Assembly (NCBI GenBank): GCA_910575615.1
Contig: CAJTEX010000005.1
Span: forward strand, 62,001-126,000
Direction: 5' to 3'
From: Bacteroidales bacterium
Lineage (GTDB): Bacteria; Bacteroidota; Bacteroidia; Bacteroidales; Muribaculaceae
Length of the DNA stretch: 64,000 nt
Under the pieces are notes generated by a model that did not search any database, had not been told where the DNA came from, and saw nothing but the letters and a program-made list of their open reading frames with translations. The position numbers and the translations under genes were made by a program. Positions 38,826 through 47,175 of this stretch are shown here, piece by piece (the first letter of the stretch is position 1; each line of letters starts with the position of its first letter).

Positions 38826-38833
38826 CAAAGTTA
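38826..38833 (-). promoter_or_regulatory. -7 box TAACTTTG for the orphan at 38132-38821
   Basis: Minus-strand TAACTTTG, four bases before the ATG. Confidence 0.55.
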
Positions 38834-38870
38834 CGCATTTTCCGTCTTTTAGCCATCATATAAGAGGCGG

Positions 38871-38878
38871 TAAATTTG
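38871..38878 (+). promoter_or_regulatory. -7 box TAAATTTG for the phage-like genes
   Basis: TAAATTTG lies 22 bases before the ATG at 38901 and faces right, back to back with the promoter of the orphan gene. Confidence 0.5.
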
Positions 38879-38900
38879 TGGAAACCATTCATTAACAATC

Positions 38901-39476
38901 ATGGACCACAAATTCACCGAACAGATACGCCAGTGGCTTGAAACGCATGAAGACGAGCGCGACTATGCAGTCGGCGCTCTATATCTTTTGAAGTTGTCAG
39001 GCAATCAAATTCTTTACAAGAATATTGTTGCCACCCTCGACCGTCGCCACGACGTTATCGAGTATCAACTTCAAAAATATTATAACTTCCGCGTTCAAGA
39101 CCTGACACACGCACAGGTCGAAGAAATGTCGGCACAGGTCGAAGCCATTGTTGCCGAACATATTCCTCTCGCCGCTGCCGCTGATGAACAGCCGCAGAAA
39201 GGTAAACGCTCCGACCACGACCTGCTCCCTGATGAAATCAAGGCGAAATATGTTGAGAACCTTTCGATTCTCCAACGTATGCGCGAGCTTCATCTGCGCC
39301 TCCGCTCGCTTTCGCTCGACAAGAAATTGCACTCTAACTGGGAGGCTTACGACCACTATGTAGCACCCGGTCCCGATGCCGTCCCCTCGCGATTGGCAAA
39401 AGCCTCATCGGCTTTGCCGCTTGGCTCTGCCAAGAAACGCTCCGCTGCCGGAAGCAAATCCAAGAAGTCATCGTGA
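38901..39476 (+). CDS. Phage-like protein, unknown function
   Basis: 191 residues. The first 120 are mainly helical (LETHEDERDYAVGALYLLKLSGNQ; QLQKYYNFRVQDLTHAQVEEMSAQVE), and the end is a basic, Ala/Ser-rich tail (KKRSAAGSKSKKSS). I do not recognise a named family. Its place before a PLD-like gene and two small helix-turn-helix genes suggests a phage packaging or early module. The base composition is moderate. Confidence 0.7.
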   Translation: MDHKFTEQIRQWLETHEDERDYAVGALYLLKLSGNQILYKNIVATLDRRHDVIEYQLQKYYNFRVQDLTHAQVEEMSAQVEAIVAEHIPLAAAADEQPQKGKRSDHDLLPDEIKAKYVENLSILQRMRELHLRLRSLSLDKKLHSNWEAYDHYVAPGPDAVPSRLAKASSALPLGSAKKRSAAGSKSKKSS

Positions 39477-39495
39477 AACGCTTTCGTAGAAAGAA

Positions 39496-40017
39496 ATGAA
39501 ACGCTCCGCTTCAATCTCCGAAATTCTCCGACCGCTTGCCGATAATCCTTTTCAGGCTTATTTGAGCAATGCGGTGCAAGTCGCCGACATTCTCGAATGG
39601 ATTCTCGAACAGGTCGGTATTGCCGAGATTTGGCAAACTTCGTTTTCAATCTCGGAGGAATTTCTTCGGCGACTATTTTTTATCACCAAGTATAAAAAAG
39701 TCAGTCGCATCAATCTTGTACTCGACCACAAGGCTACCAACAAGACCCTCAAACTTTGGGCGTTCATTACCCAAGTTATCGAGCGCACCTATCTTGCTGA
39801 CAATCACAGTAAGGTTTTGTTGGTAAAATCCGAAGCCGGAGATACTGTTTCGGTCATTACCTCACAGAACTTGACCCGTGGCAACCGCTACGAATCTGCG
39901 TTTATCTCCACCGACAAAGCAATCTTCGGCCGGCTCCACGAGCAGGTCAACGATTTAATAACCAATCATTCCGTACCCCTCCATGACCTATTCAGAGAAC
40001 GAATTGCAGCAGATTGA
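39496..40017 (+). CDS. Phospholipase D-like domain protein, phage-associated
   Basis: 173 residues. The C-terminal part has a PLD-like half motif: NHSKVLLVKSEAGDTVSVIT followed by SQNLTRGNRYESAFI. The usual H-x-K is present as HSK but the family's D is not obvious, so catalytic activity is uncertain. One such motif per chain would need a dimer. It overlaps the next gene by 35 bases, and follows the 191-residue gene by 19. Confidence 0.7.
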   Translation: MKRSASISEILRPLADNPFQAYLSNAVQVADILEWILEQVGIAEIWQTSFSISEEFLRRLFFITKYKKVSRINLVLDHKATNKTLKLWAFITQVIERTYLADNHSKVLLVKSEAGDTVSVITSQNLTRGNRYESAFISTDKAIFGRLHEQVNDLITNHSVPLHDLFRERIAAD

Positions 40018-40258
40018 GAAATTTGCCTCAATCTACTTGAAGATTTCGGACATGGCCGTAATACTCGATATTCCAGCTGATGTGCTTCGCGAAGACATCG
40101 CCGACCGAAGTAGCGAGGTGTCGAAAGCCTACCGACGCGGCAAAGCCACCTCAAAGGTCAAGCTACATTCCCAAGAAATGATGCTTGCACAGGTAGGCTC
40201 GCCGCTCGCTATCGAGAACGCGCATCGCAATTTATTGGATATGGAAGATGATGAATAG
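39983..40258 (+). CDS. Small helix-turn-helix phage protein
   Basis: 91 residues. The pattern ISDMAVILDIPADVLREDI looks like a helix-turn-helix as in small terminase subunits. It overlaps the PLD-like gene, an arrangement typical of phage operons. The assignment as terminase small subunit is only a suggestion. Confidence 0.65.
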   Translation: MTYSENELQQIEKFASIYLKISDMAVILDIPADVLREDIADRSSEVSKAYRRGKATSKVKLHSQEMMLAQVGSPLAIENAHRNLLDMEDDE

Positions 40259-40270
40259 CAGAATTTTTGC

Positions 40271-40278
40271 TAACTTTG
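40271..40278 (+). promoter_or_regulatory. -7 box TAACTTTG for the 40283 gene
   Basis: TAACTTTG ends five bases before the ATG at 40283, giving an almost leaderless transcript and suggesting this gene is expressed separately from the phage operon. Confidence 0.5.
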
Positions 40279-40282
40279 TGAT

Positions 40283-40981
40283 ATGACAAGCAAAGAATTT
40301 GATAAATGTGTAAATACCTCTCGCAAATCTGTCGGGAGTGAATATGGCTGGAAGAAAAGCGGATACGTTAGCTATAAAATAGTTAATGGCTATTTCTTTT
40401 ATCTATTACACCTTGTAAATGCCAGTATAGATTTACATGTTAAGCCATTTTACGCAGATGATTTGTGGTGTGATATTTTCCAAATACCGGAAGCCAAGAA
40501 ACCGATAAGTTTGCGTGGCAATGGTGCATTTGCCTTGCCTGGAGAGTCCATTGCGTCTTATGATACTTTCCCCGGCAACAGTAAAACTTATTCCGAGTCA
40601 ATTATTGGGGATATTTGGGAATCCGTATTTAATGAAATTGAATCGGATATACGTAATTTTATATCTAAAAATCCGTCTGCGGACCTGTATATGCCTCCCT
40701 CTACCAACGCTCGTGGTGATATCTCTTTATCATATCTTGTAGCACTGTTGCATAATAATAAAGTATCAGAGGTAATCAATCTCGTTTATATGGCTCGTCA
40801 AGAGGGTCAATGCTCTGGAATGGTCAAAGTCAAATTGTTTGAGGATGAAGAAAAAGACGGTTATTCTTTTATTTTAGATTTATTGCTGTCCGGTAAAAAA
40901 AGACAAAATCATATATTCTCTACAAATATAATAAGTTACACCTGTTTTACGAAAAAGGGCTTGTCATTTGAGGCGATGTGA
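40283..40981 (+). CDS. Hypothetical A+T-rich protein, C-terminus rewritten by MITE
   Basis: The frame now encodes 232 residues, but the last 33 (from LLLSGKKRQNH) come from MITE copy 2. If the element and one 9-base target copy are removed, the gene reads FILDYANSLS and stops at 41129, giving 205 residues. The beginning MTSKEFDKCVNTSRKSVG and WKKSGYVSYK weakly recall DUF4304-type proteins; I am not sure. It is A+T rich and lies inside a phage-like operon with its own -7 box, so it may be cargo. Confidence 0.75.
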   Translation: MTSKEFDKCVNTSRKSVGSEYGWKKSGYVSYKIVNGYFFYLLHLVNASIDLHVKPFYADDLWCDIFQIPEAKKPISLRGNGAFALPGESIASYDTFPGNSKTYSESIIGDIWESVFNEIESDIRNFISKNPSADLYMPPSTNARGDISLSYLVALLHNNKVSEVINLVYMARQEGQCSGMVKVKLFEDEEKDGYSFILDLLLSGKKRQNHIFSTNIISYTCFTKKGLSFEAM

Positions 40982-41100
40982 AATTGGTAGCATTAAGCAT
41001 CAAAAAGCCCTTAAAAGACATCTATACGAGTCTGTTTCATGCTGTATGAGATAAAAATAGTCCATTTCCTATCATGTCAAAGTTTTACCGGACAGCAATA
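40881..41100 (+). mobile_element. MITE-220, copy 2
   Basis: 220 bp with 18-bp perfect terminal repeats, flanked by the 9-bp duplication TTTTAGATT (40872-40880 and 41101-41109). It has the same orientation as copy 1. It lies in the last codons of the gene starting at 40283. Removing it restores an intact reading frame. Confidence 0.95.
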
Positions 41101-41151
41101 TTTTAGATTATGCTAATTCTTTAAGTTAAACGCTTGTCTTTTACAGCATAG

Positions 41152-41186
41152 AACGGCTTATGTATCTTCGCGGTACATAAGCCGTT
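41152..41186. promoter_or_regulatory. 13-bp inverted repeat abutting the 41191 start
   Basis: AACGGCTTATGTA / TACATAAGCCGTT with a 9-base loop, followed by TTCT and then the ATG at 41191. It could end the upstream transcript. The loop and left arm also hold TATCTTCG, one base away from a -7 box, so it may be an operator or promoter as well. Confidence 0.6.
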
Positions 41187-41190
41187 TTCT

Positions 41191-41847
41191 ATGTCATATC
41201 CCAACGCTATCGAAGTATGCCGCGCCGAACTCTTTACAAAAGAGGTCGAACTACGCGAACACTATCCACAAGCTCTTGTGGATAAGGTGCTTCGTGTGCG
41301 CGAAATGTATAACTGGTTCATCGCCAACCCCGACGGCACCGACCGCGAGTTTGTCGCCGAGGTCTGCCAACGCCACGGAATACACCGCACAACTGCGTAT
41401 TCAGACCTTGCCGTGGTGAAGTCGCTGCTGCCGATGCTCGGCTCTGCCTCTCGCGACTTCCACCGTTGGCGCACCAACGAAATGCTTATCGCCACATACA
41501 AGATGGCCGAGAAGCGCAAGGACAGCAAGACTATGGAGCGGGCGGCAACTGCCTACGGCAAGCTCAACCGCGTTGATCTTGAAGATGAACAGGCTATACC
41601 GCTCGACCAAATTCTCGTTCAGCCTTTCATGGCTACCGATGATCCTCGTGTCCTCGGCATCGAGCCTATTCCCAACATAGCCGAGAAAATCTCTGCTATG
41701 ATTGAGAAATACCGAAAGGAAACTATCGACATTGAAGATGTCGAGTTTGAGGAATACGACCTCGAATTTGACACTCTGTTCCCTGACGAAGATAAAAAAA
41801 GCGAATGGAGTGCCGAGGCTGAACACTCTGCTACTTCGAGCCAGTAG
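41191..41847 (+). CDS. Phage helix-turn-helix protein, terminase small-subunit-like
   Basis: 218 residues. A central helix-turn-helix is visible (FVAEVCQRHGIHRTTAYSDL, about residues 47-66), followed by a helical region and an acidic C-terminal tail (EDVEFEEYDLEFDTLFPDEDKK). Such a layout fits a small terminase subunit that recognises phage DNA; this is inference. Downstream lies a very short ORF (42014) that could be the start of a lost large subunit. Confidence 0.7.
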   Translation: MSYPNAIEVCRAELFTKEVELREHYPQALVDKVLRVREMYNWFIANPDGTDREFVAEVCQRHGIHRTTAYSDLAVVKSLLPMLGSASRDFHRWRTNEMLIATYKMAEKRKDSKTMERAATAYGKLNRVDLEDEQAIPLDQILVQPFMATDDPRVLGIEPIPNIAEKISAMIEKYRKETIDIEDVEFEEYDLEFDTLFPDEDKKSEWSAEAEHSATSSQ

Positions 41848-42013
41848 CAAGACTTACTAACATATATCTCTACAGCTCGGATATATGTTAGCGGGGAGCC
41901 TCTTGTCTCATTCGCTAAAATGCCCCACACGCTTACGTCCGAAACGATATCAGGTTATAAATCTGACGCCATGTTGCTGCATTTTCATCGCAAAGTTAAT
42001 CATTATTTCCCAT

Positions 42014-42112
42014 ATGAACACCGCTGAACGTAAACAGGTTTACTTTAACAAGCCGCAACGCCTTTTAAAGACCGATTCAACTGAAAACCCGCCAAGGCAT
42101 ATGAGGCTGTAA
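42014..42112 (+). pseudogene. Possible remnant of a phage large terminase start
   Basis: 32 codons from an ATG at 42014: MNTAERKQVYFNKPQRLLKT and a short end. The YFNKPQ motif followed by K recalls the N-terminus of phage terminase large subunits, but the reading stops after 12 more residues. Only a guess; no other part of a terminase is seen. Confidence 0.3.
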
Positions 42113-42158
42113 AAAACAAAATCCGCGCTCATGACCTGATGAAAGGCCATAAGCGCGG
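42108..42158 (-). terminator. Terminator of katA
   Basis: On the minus strand, CCGCGCTTATG and CATGAGCGCGG form a stem followed by ATTTTGTTTTTT, 29 bases after the katA stop. Confidence 0.8.
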
Positions 42159-42186
42159 TGTTGACATATCTTACTGAGCCTCGCGG

Positions 42187-43692
42187 TCATTTGCGCGACC
42201 GGCGCTTGTCCCACTCGGGATGGGCCGGGTCTTCGGCCTCGAGGGCCTCCGCGAGGTCAATGCCGAGAGCCTCGGCAAGCATCTTGCCGTAACCGGCATC
42301 GGCATTGTGGCAGGCGCGGACATGGCGTTGCTTTATGAACAGCGGCACACCCTCCATCTGGGCGGCGGTGTTGTCGCATGTCGCCTTCTGGTCTTCCTGG
42401 CTCATAAGCCGCCAGAGCTTGCCGGGCTGGGTGTAGTAATCGTCGTCATACTCCCGTTCGTCATAATCATACACCTCTCCTTCGATTTTCATCGGGGGCT
42501 CTTTCAGGGATGGATTGTCATGCCATTCGCCGAAACTGTTGGGTTCATAGCCCACGGTGGCCCCGTAATTGTCGTCGGTGCGCATCTGTCCGTCGCGGTG
42601 GTAGGAATGGAAGGGGCATCTCGGACGGTTGACCGGAATGAGATTATTGTTCACCCCGAGTCTGTAACGCTGTGCGTCGCCATAAGAGAAGAGCCGCCCC
42701 TGGAGCATCTTGTCAGGAGAGAATCCTATGCCCTCTACAATGTTGGCCGGATTGAAAGCCGCCTGCTCGATTTCTGCGAAGAAGTTTTCGGGGTTGCGGT
42801 TCAGCTCGAGGATGCCGACATCGCGTAGGGGGAAATCCTTGTGATACCACACTTTGGTCAGGTCGAAGGGATTGATGTGGTACTTCCTTGCCTCATCCTC
42901 GGTCATCAGTTGCACCTGTAGTTTCCATCGGGGGAAATCGCCGCGCTCGATGGCCTCGAAAAGGTCGCGTTGATGAGACTCGCGATCTTTGGCGATAATC
43001 GCCTCAGCCTCCTGGTCTGTTAGGTTCTTTATACCCTGCAGGGTGCGGAAATGGAACTTCACCCATGTGCGTCGGTTGTTTTTGTCGATGAAGCTGTAGG
43101 TGTGGCTTCCAAAGCCGTGCATATGCCTGAACGACGCGGGTATGCCGCGGGGCGACATGGTGATGGTGACCTGGTGGAGCGCCTCGGGCAGAAGCGTCCA
43201 GAAGTCCCAATTGCTTGTCGGGCTGCGCATTCCGGTGCGGGGGTCGCGCTTGATGGCATGGTTGAGGTCGGGGAACTTCAAGGGGTCACGCAGGAAAAAC
43301 ACCGGGGTGTTGTTTCCCACCAAGTCCCAGTTGCCCTGATCGGTGTAAAACTTAATGGCGAAACCTCGTATGTCTCGCTCGGCATCGGCGGCCCCGCGTT
43401 CACCGGCTACGGTGGAAAACCTCACAAGGCACGGGGTCTGCTTGCCCGCTTCCGAGAAAATCGAGGCACGGGTGAATTCCGACAGGTCGTCGGTCACGGT
43501 GAAGGTGCCGAAAGCACCAGAGCCTTTGGCATGCATTCGCCTCTCGGGAATCACCTCACGGTCGAAGTGGGCTATTTTTTCAAAATACCACGGATTCTGC
43601 AAAGTAGCGGGGCCACGCATCCCTGTGGTCTGAACATTCTGGTTGTCAGCGATCGGGCGCCCGTTTTCAGCGGTCAGTCTTTTCTTATCCAT
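42187..43692 (-). CDS. katA: Catalase, heme-containing small-subunit type
   Basis: 501 residues. It breaks down hydrogen peroxide in the cytoplasm. The catalytic His is in [15 protein letters not shown], the Asn in [15 protein letters not shown], and the heme-ligand Tyr in [16 protein letters not shown]. Length fits clade 3 catalases. It lies between the two foreign regions, divergent from a MerR-type regulator gene. No OxyR site was confirmed. Confidence 0.97.
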   Translation of the reverse strand: MDKKRLTAENGRPIADNQNVQTTGMRGPATLQNPWYFEKIAHFDREVIPERRMHAKGSGAFGTFTVTDDLSEFTRASIFSEAGKQTPCLVRFSTVAGERGAADAERDIRGFAIKFYTDQGNWDLVGNNTPVFFLRDPLKFPDLNHAIKRDPRTGMRSPTSNWDFWTLLPEALHQVTITMSPRGIPASFRHMHGFGSHTYSFIDKNNRRTWVKFHFRTLQGIKNLTDQEAEAIIAKDRESHQRDLFEAIERGDFPRWKLQVQLMTEDEARKYHINPFDLTKVWYHKDFPLRDVGILELNRNPENFFAEIEQAAFNPANIVEGIGFSPDKMLQGRLFSYGDAQRYRLGVNNNLIPVNRPRCPFHSYHRDGQMRTDDNYGATVGYEPNSFGEWHDNPSLKEPPMKIEGEVYDYDEREYDDDYYTQPGKLWRLMSQEDQKATCDNTAAQMEGVPLFIKQRHVRACHNADAGYGKMLAEALGIDLAEALEAEDPAHPEWDKRRSRK

Positions 43693-43887
43693 ACAATCAC
43701 AATGGGGGTTAGGGTCAAAAAGTACTAATCAGAACACCCGGTTGGCTGAAAATGTTTCCGCGGCCTGGCTAATCAGCGACAAAATCAGGTCGACAGACAT
43801 TGCGGACAGGAATAAAATCATTATTTTTGCAGGCAGAAAAGGCCAGTCCTGGCAAATATTCCCTCCTCTGCATTCCAGCCCGAGACA

Positions 43888-44223
43888 TTGGAAAAATTCG
43901 ACAAAAAATATTACAAGATTTCCGAAGTGGCCGAGATGATAGGCCTCCCCTGCTCCACTTTGCGATTCTGGGAGAGCCGGTTCACCATCATCTCGCCCCG
44001 GCGCAACCGTGCCGGGACCCGGTTCTACACACCATCCGACGTGGAGAAACTGCGGATGGTGGCTTTCCTCGTGAAAGAGAAAGGGTTAAGGCTTGAGGCA
44101 GCGCAAGAGGAACTGCGTAACAACCACACCGGGGTGTCGCGACGCGCCATGGCCCTCAACCGTCTGCATGATGTGAGGGACAAGCTGCAGGAACTGCTCG
44201 ACTCGCTTAACTCCCTGCGCTGA
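43888..44223 (+). CDS. MerR-family transcriptional regulator
   Basis: 111 residues from a TTG at 43888 (no ATG is available before the helix-turn-helix). The DNA-binding part is YKISEVAEMIGLPCSTLRFWE, then FYTPSDVEKLRMVAFLVKEKG. The C-terminal half is short and coiled, with no cysteines, so no metal or redox sensing is evident. A -7 box TATTTTTG is at 43822-43829. It is divergent from katA; whether it regulates katA is unknown. Confidence 0.88.
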   Translation: MEKFDKKYYKISEVAEMIGLPCSTLRFWESRFTIISPRRNRAGTRFYTPSDVEKLRMVAFLVKEKGLRLEAAQEELRNNHTGVSRRAMALNRLHDVRDKLQELLDSLNSLR

Positions 44224-44260
44224 CCCCGAAAACGCATCCCTGAAGATGCAAACAGACACA

Positions 44261-44328
44261 AGTCGCGCGGCCCGTCACGGATGACACCCATTGTCAATGG
44301 GCTAACATCCGTGACGGGCCGCGCGACT
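44261..44328. terminator. Perfect 23-bp hairpin between convergent genes
   Basis: AGTCGCGCGGCCCGTCACGG and three further bases pair perfectly with the strand ending at 44328. An inner CCCATTG/CAATGGG stem stands within the loop. It separates the MerR gene from the head-GIN gene, and can terminate both. Confidence 0.85.
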
Positions 44329-44344
44329 AATACCCTTTATATCG

Positions 44345-45316
44345 TCAGCGGGTCTTGTAAGTGTTTACCGTGGAGGCTCCTTTATGAGAGGTGTTACGGG
44401 CGCAATAGACCACCTTGCCGCCTGTGTCAGACCCGACAGTGGCGGTTTCGGCTTTCAGTTCGCCGGCTTTGATGGAACCAGATGTGTCGGCATAGAAGTC
44501 AACGGAGGCTGCCTCCCCTTTCAGCGCCAATCGACCGGAGGTATCGGCTCTCCCGACCACATTGCCGCCACGGACATCATCCACCTCGATGCTGCCCGAG
44601 GTGTCGGCATCTGCGGTCAGGTCAAACGCCGACAAGACACCTGCCCGCACACGGCCCGAGGTGTCGGCTTTGAGAACCGCGCTCGATGCCTGCCCCTTGT
44701 TCAGCCGGATAAGGCCGGATGTGTCGGAATCCGCCTTTATCTTGGTGGCGGTGGCCGACCCAATCTCGATAGAGCCTGAAGTATCGGCGCTCAACGACAG
44801 CTCAGCGCAATCAATCGTCTGTATCTCAACCTTGCCGGAGGTGTCGACATCGATGTCCACCTTGCCCTCCTGCCTGAGACTGCCAGCCATCAACCTGGCA
44901 GAAAGCGACATCTCAATCGAGCGCACTGACGGGGCTGAAAGCTTAACCACAGCAGGGTTGCCGCGCTTTTTGCTCTTGCCTTGGGTCTGCTCATAATAAG
45001 CCTTGTCATATTCAATTTCAAGTTTGGAGCCGCTAACCTCGACTTTGAGATGCTCCATCTCAAACTGAGGGGCTGTCACGGTCATCGTTTTATGGGCTCC
45101 CTGCACAAACTCCACCTTGATGTTGCCCTCCACCTCGATTTCATCAAACTTTCCGAGGTTGTACTCACGGGTGACCATGCCGGAGGAATCAGTCATTGTG
45201 GTTTCCTTTTTGACCTTCGCCTTGGCCTTAACATCCAACGCGGTATAAAGGCCGAAGAGGCCGACACACCCGACGAGTGTGACAGCAGCAATCAACAGAG
45301 CGACACTTTTCTTCAT
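44345..45316 (-). CDS. Head-GIN (DUF2807) beta-helix protein
   Basis: 323 residues from the ATG at 45316. The N-terminus is a hydrophobic segment (KKSVALLIAAVTLVGCVGLFGLYTAL) that could be a membrane anchor or a lipoprotein signal with LVGC. A DUF2807 beta-helix follows. From about residue 155 there are at least seven repeats of about 20-23 residues with the core DTSG (for example KADTSGRVRAG, DADTSGSIEVD, YADTSGSIKAG). An exported structural role in the envelope is inferred. The gene is single, ends in the 44261-44328 hairpin. Confidence 0.88.
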   Translation of the reverse strand: MKKSVALLIAAVTLVGCVGLFGLYTALDVKAKAKVKKETTMTDSSGMVTREYNLGKFDEIEVEGNIKVEFVQGAHKTMTVTAPQFEMEHLKVEVSGSKLEIEYDKAYYEQTQGKSKKRGNPAVVKLSAPSVRSIEMSLSARLMAGSLRQEGKVDIDVDTSGKVEIQTIDCAELSLSADTSGSIEIGSATATKIKADSDTSGLIRLNKGQASSAVLKADTSGRVRAGVLSAFDLTADADTSGSIEVDDVRGGNVVGRADTSGRLALKGEAASVDFYADTSGSIKAGELKAETATVGSDTGGKVVYCARNTSHKGASTVNTYKTR

Positions 45317-45456
45317 AATCTTTAGAATGTTTGTTTTCCTATTAGACGCACATACACCCCAAAACGTTGCACTCCACAAAACAAAAAATTTATTTTGCAA
45401 TTAGAAAAAAAAGCGGTAACTTTGCACCGCTTTCCATCAAAACACGGAAAGCATCT

Positions 45457-45530
45457 CGGGGCGTAGCGCAGTCCGGTAGCGCACCTGGTTTGGGACCAGG
45501 TGGTCGCTGGTTCGAATCCAGTCACCCCGA
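45457..45530 (+). tRNA. tRNA-Pro (TGG)
   Basis: 74 bases with a cloverleaf. The anticodon arm is CCTGG-TTTGGGA-CCAGG, giving anticodon TGG (Pro). The T arm is GCTGG-TTCGAAT-CCAGT. The acceptor CGGGGCG / CACCCCG has one C-A mismatch at pair 6-67. CCA is not encoded. The 3' end abuts the integrase region, so this tRNA is likely the attachment site of the integrated element. Confidence 0.95.
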
Positions 45531-45547
45531 CAAAATCACAGCAAACG

Positions 45548-45585
45548 CCTGCGGCCCAAAGGATTGCAGGCGATTCCTGTTTTTA
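45548..45585 (+). terminator. Terminator after tRNA-Pro
   Basis: CGCCTGC / GCAGGCG stem with a short loop, followed by ATTCCTGTTTTT. It overlaps the open frame before the integrase, which argues for a downstream integrase start. Confidence 0.55.
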
Positions 45586-45662
45586 GCCGGAACAGAAACG
45601 TGACAGAGGCCGCGTCGGCTGTGACGGCGACAGAAACGGATGTCAACCCCTTGGTGTTCCTG

Positions 45663-46889
45663 ATGAAACGCCATAAAAAAATGCGTCCAAAAAAGACCGA
45701 CACGTCCGGAGAAAGAGCCGGAAACAGTACGAGAACCGCCTACGCCCACGCCGCTCCGGCGAGGCAGCACACCCCTCCGGTGTTCAAGCAGAACAAGGCC
45801 GGGGCCTACATCGAGTTCCACGCGTTCGACCCCGAAAGGGGGACGATGCGTCGCAAATTGATAAAGGTCAACCGTGTCAAAGGAGCCAAGAACCGCCGCG
45901 CGTATGCACAAGGAGTCATCATCCGGCTCAACGAAATGTTGACACACGGATGGAATCCGTGGATCCAACAGGACATCGAGAACCTCCACACGCTGGAGGA
46001 TGGACTCACGTGCTACGAGATCTACGTGGAGAAGATGCATGCCGACGGGCTTTACCGCCGCGAGACCTATGCCGGCTACAAGTCAAACATCAAGATGCTC
46101 CGGCTGTATGTCAAGGATGTCAAGCCGTGCCATTACATGTACCAGTTCAACCGGGCGTTCTGCTGCGACTTCCTCGACTGGATTTTCATCGAGAGGAACA
46201 ACACACCCCAGACACGCAACAACTACCTTAACTTTCTCAGGGTGCTAAGCGGGTACTTCGTCGAGAAAGGCTACCTGCAGCAGCGCCCCACCGACAGCAT
46301 CAAAACCATCAGCAAGCGTCTTTGGACGAAAGGACGCACAGAGATTCCTCCTGAAATCGTGCAGAAGATAGCCGATGACTGCCGCGACAACGACCCCCAT
46401 TTCCTGCTGGCATGCCACCTGCTGTATTATTGCTTCATCCGCCCGGTGGAGATGACCCGCCTGCGCGTCCGTGACTTCAACCTCCAGACCGGCGTGATCG
46501 TCATCTCGGCCGAGAATGCCAAGAACAGGAAGACCGAGCCGGTGACCCTCCCCAGGCACGTCATCCACCACGCGCTCGACCTGGGGATATTCAGCGCCCC
46601 GCTCGACCACTTCATATTCTCCACCAAGCTGCGTCCGGGCAAGGAGCAGATCGCCCCGAAGATATTCCGGGATCACTGGGAGAAGCTCCGCAGCCGGTTG
46701 AGACTCGACCGGAAGTGGAAGTTTTACTCCCTCAAGGACACCGGCATATCGGAGATGTGCCACAACAAGATCGCCACCATAGCCGTCCGCGACCAGGCGC
46801 GCCACAGCTCGTTGTCGATAACAGAGCTGTATGCCAGCCACGCCGACAAAGTCAACCCCGAGTTGACAGGCTACCGAGGCTCACTGTGA
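45663..46889 (+). CDS. Tyrosine recombinase (integrase)
   Basis: 408 residues from the ATG at 45663; upstream in-frame starts (TTG 45564, GTG 45600) lie on or near the tRNA terminator. An N-terminal arm and SAM-like domain is followed by the catalytic domain. Visible catalytic residues: Arg259 in CFIRPVEMTRL, Arg380-His381 in QARHSSLSI, and Tyr390 in ITELYASH. The usual H-x-x-R box is replaced by FYSLKDTGI (Lys358), as I recall for several Bacteroidales integrases. It is next to the tRNA-Pro 3' end, the classic site for such elements. Confidence 0.93.
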   Translation: MKRHKKMRPKKTDTSGERAGNSTRTAYAHAAPARQHTPPVFKQNKAGAYIEFHAFDPERGTMRRKLIKVNRVKGAKNRRAYAQGVIIRLNEMLTHGWNPWIQQDIENLHTLEDGLTCYEIYVEKMHADGLYRRETYAGYKSNIKMLRLYVKDVKPCHYMYQFNRAFCCDFLDWIFIERNNTPQTRNNYLNFLRVLSGYFVEKGYLQQRPTDSIKTISKRLWTKGRTEIPPEIVQKIADDCRDNDPHFLLACHLLYYCFIRPVEMTRLRVRDFNLQTGVIVISAENAKNRKTEPVTLPRHVIHHALDLGIFSAPLDHFIFSTKLRPGKEQIAPKIFRDHWEKLRSRLRLDRKWKFYSLKDTGISEMCHNKIATIAVRDQARHSSLSITELYASHADKVNPELTGYRGSL

Positions 46890-46906
46890 GCGGCAATGAA
46901 ACGACC

Positions 46907-46939
46907 GGGCCACCCCACGCGTCTCGCGCCGGGTGGCCC
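46907..46939. terminator. Shared terminator of the integrase and the 46972 gene
   Basis: GGGCCACCC / GGGTGGCCC with a 15-base loop, followed by TTAAAATG. It lies between the convergent integrase and a small phage gene. A similar hairpin with similar trailing sequence is at about 56920-56972. Confidence 0.65.
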
Positions 46940-46971
46940 TTAAAATGCTAAGAAAAAATGCGTGTATCTTG

Positions 46972-47175
46972 TCATTGGCCGCCTTCGGGCCTAATCCCGT
47001 TGGCGTTGATGTACTCGTCGAGCTTGTCACGGAGCAGACACAGGTCTTGTGGCTCGTCCACGACGAAGAACCCCGAGCTGTAGCCGTCAATCTTCAGCTC
47101 CACGACGTGCGCGCCCATCACCTCCCGGGTGATGGTGACCTCTGTCCTCGGCAGGGCTTCCTCATGGCGGCTCAT
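46972..47175 (-). CDS. Small phage protein, unknown
   Basis: 67 residues from the ATG at 47175. Composition and length are typical of phage accessory genes (GYSSGFFVVDEPQDLCLLRDKLDEY). Its start overlaps the stop of the upstream 87-residue gene by 4 bases. No function is assigned. Confidence 0.6.
   Translation of the reverse strand: MSRHEEALPRTEVTITREVMGAHVVELKIDGYSSGFFVVDEPQDLCLLRDKLDEYINANGIRPEGGQ

Noticed and set aside
45564-45662. Longer integrase N-terminus from TTG 45564 or GTG 45600
   Set aside because: It overlaps the tRNA-Pro terminator hairpin; the ATG at 45663 is better placed.
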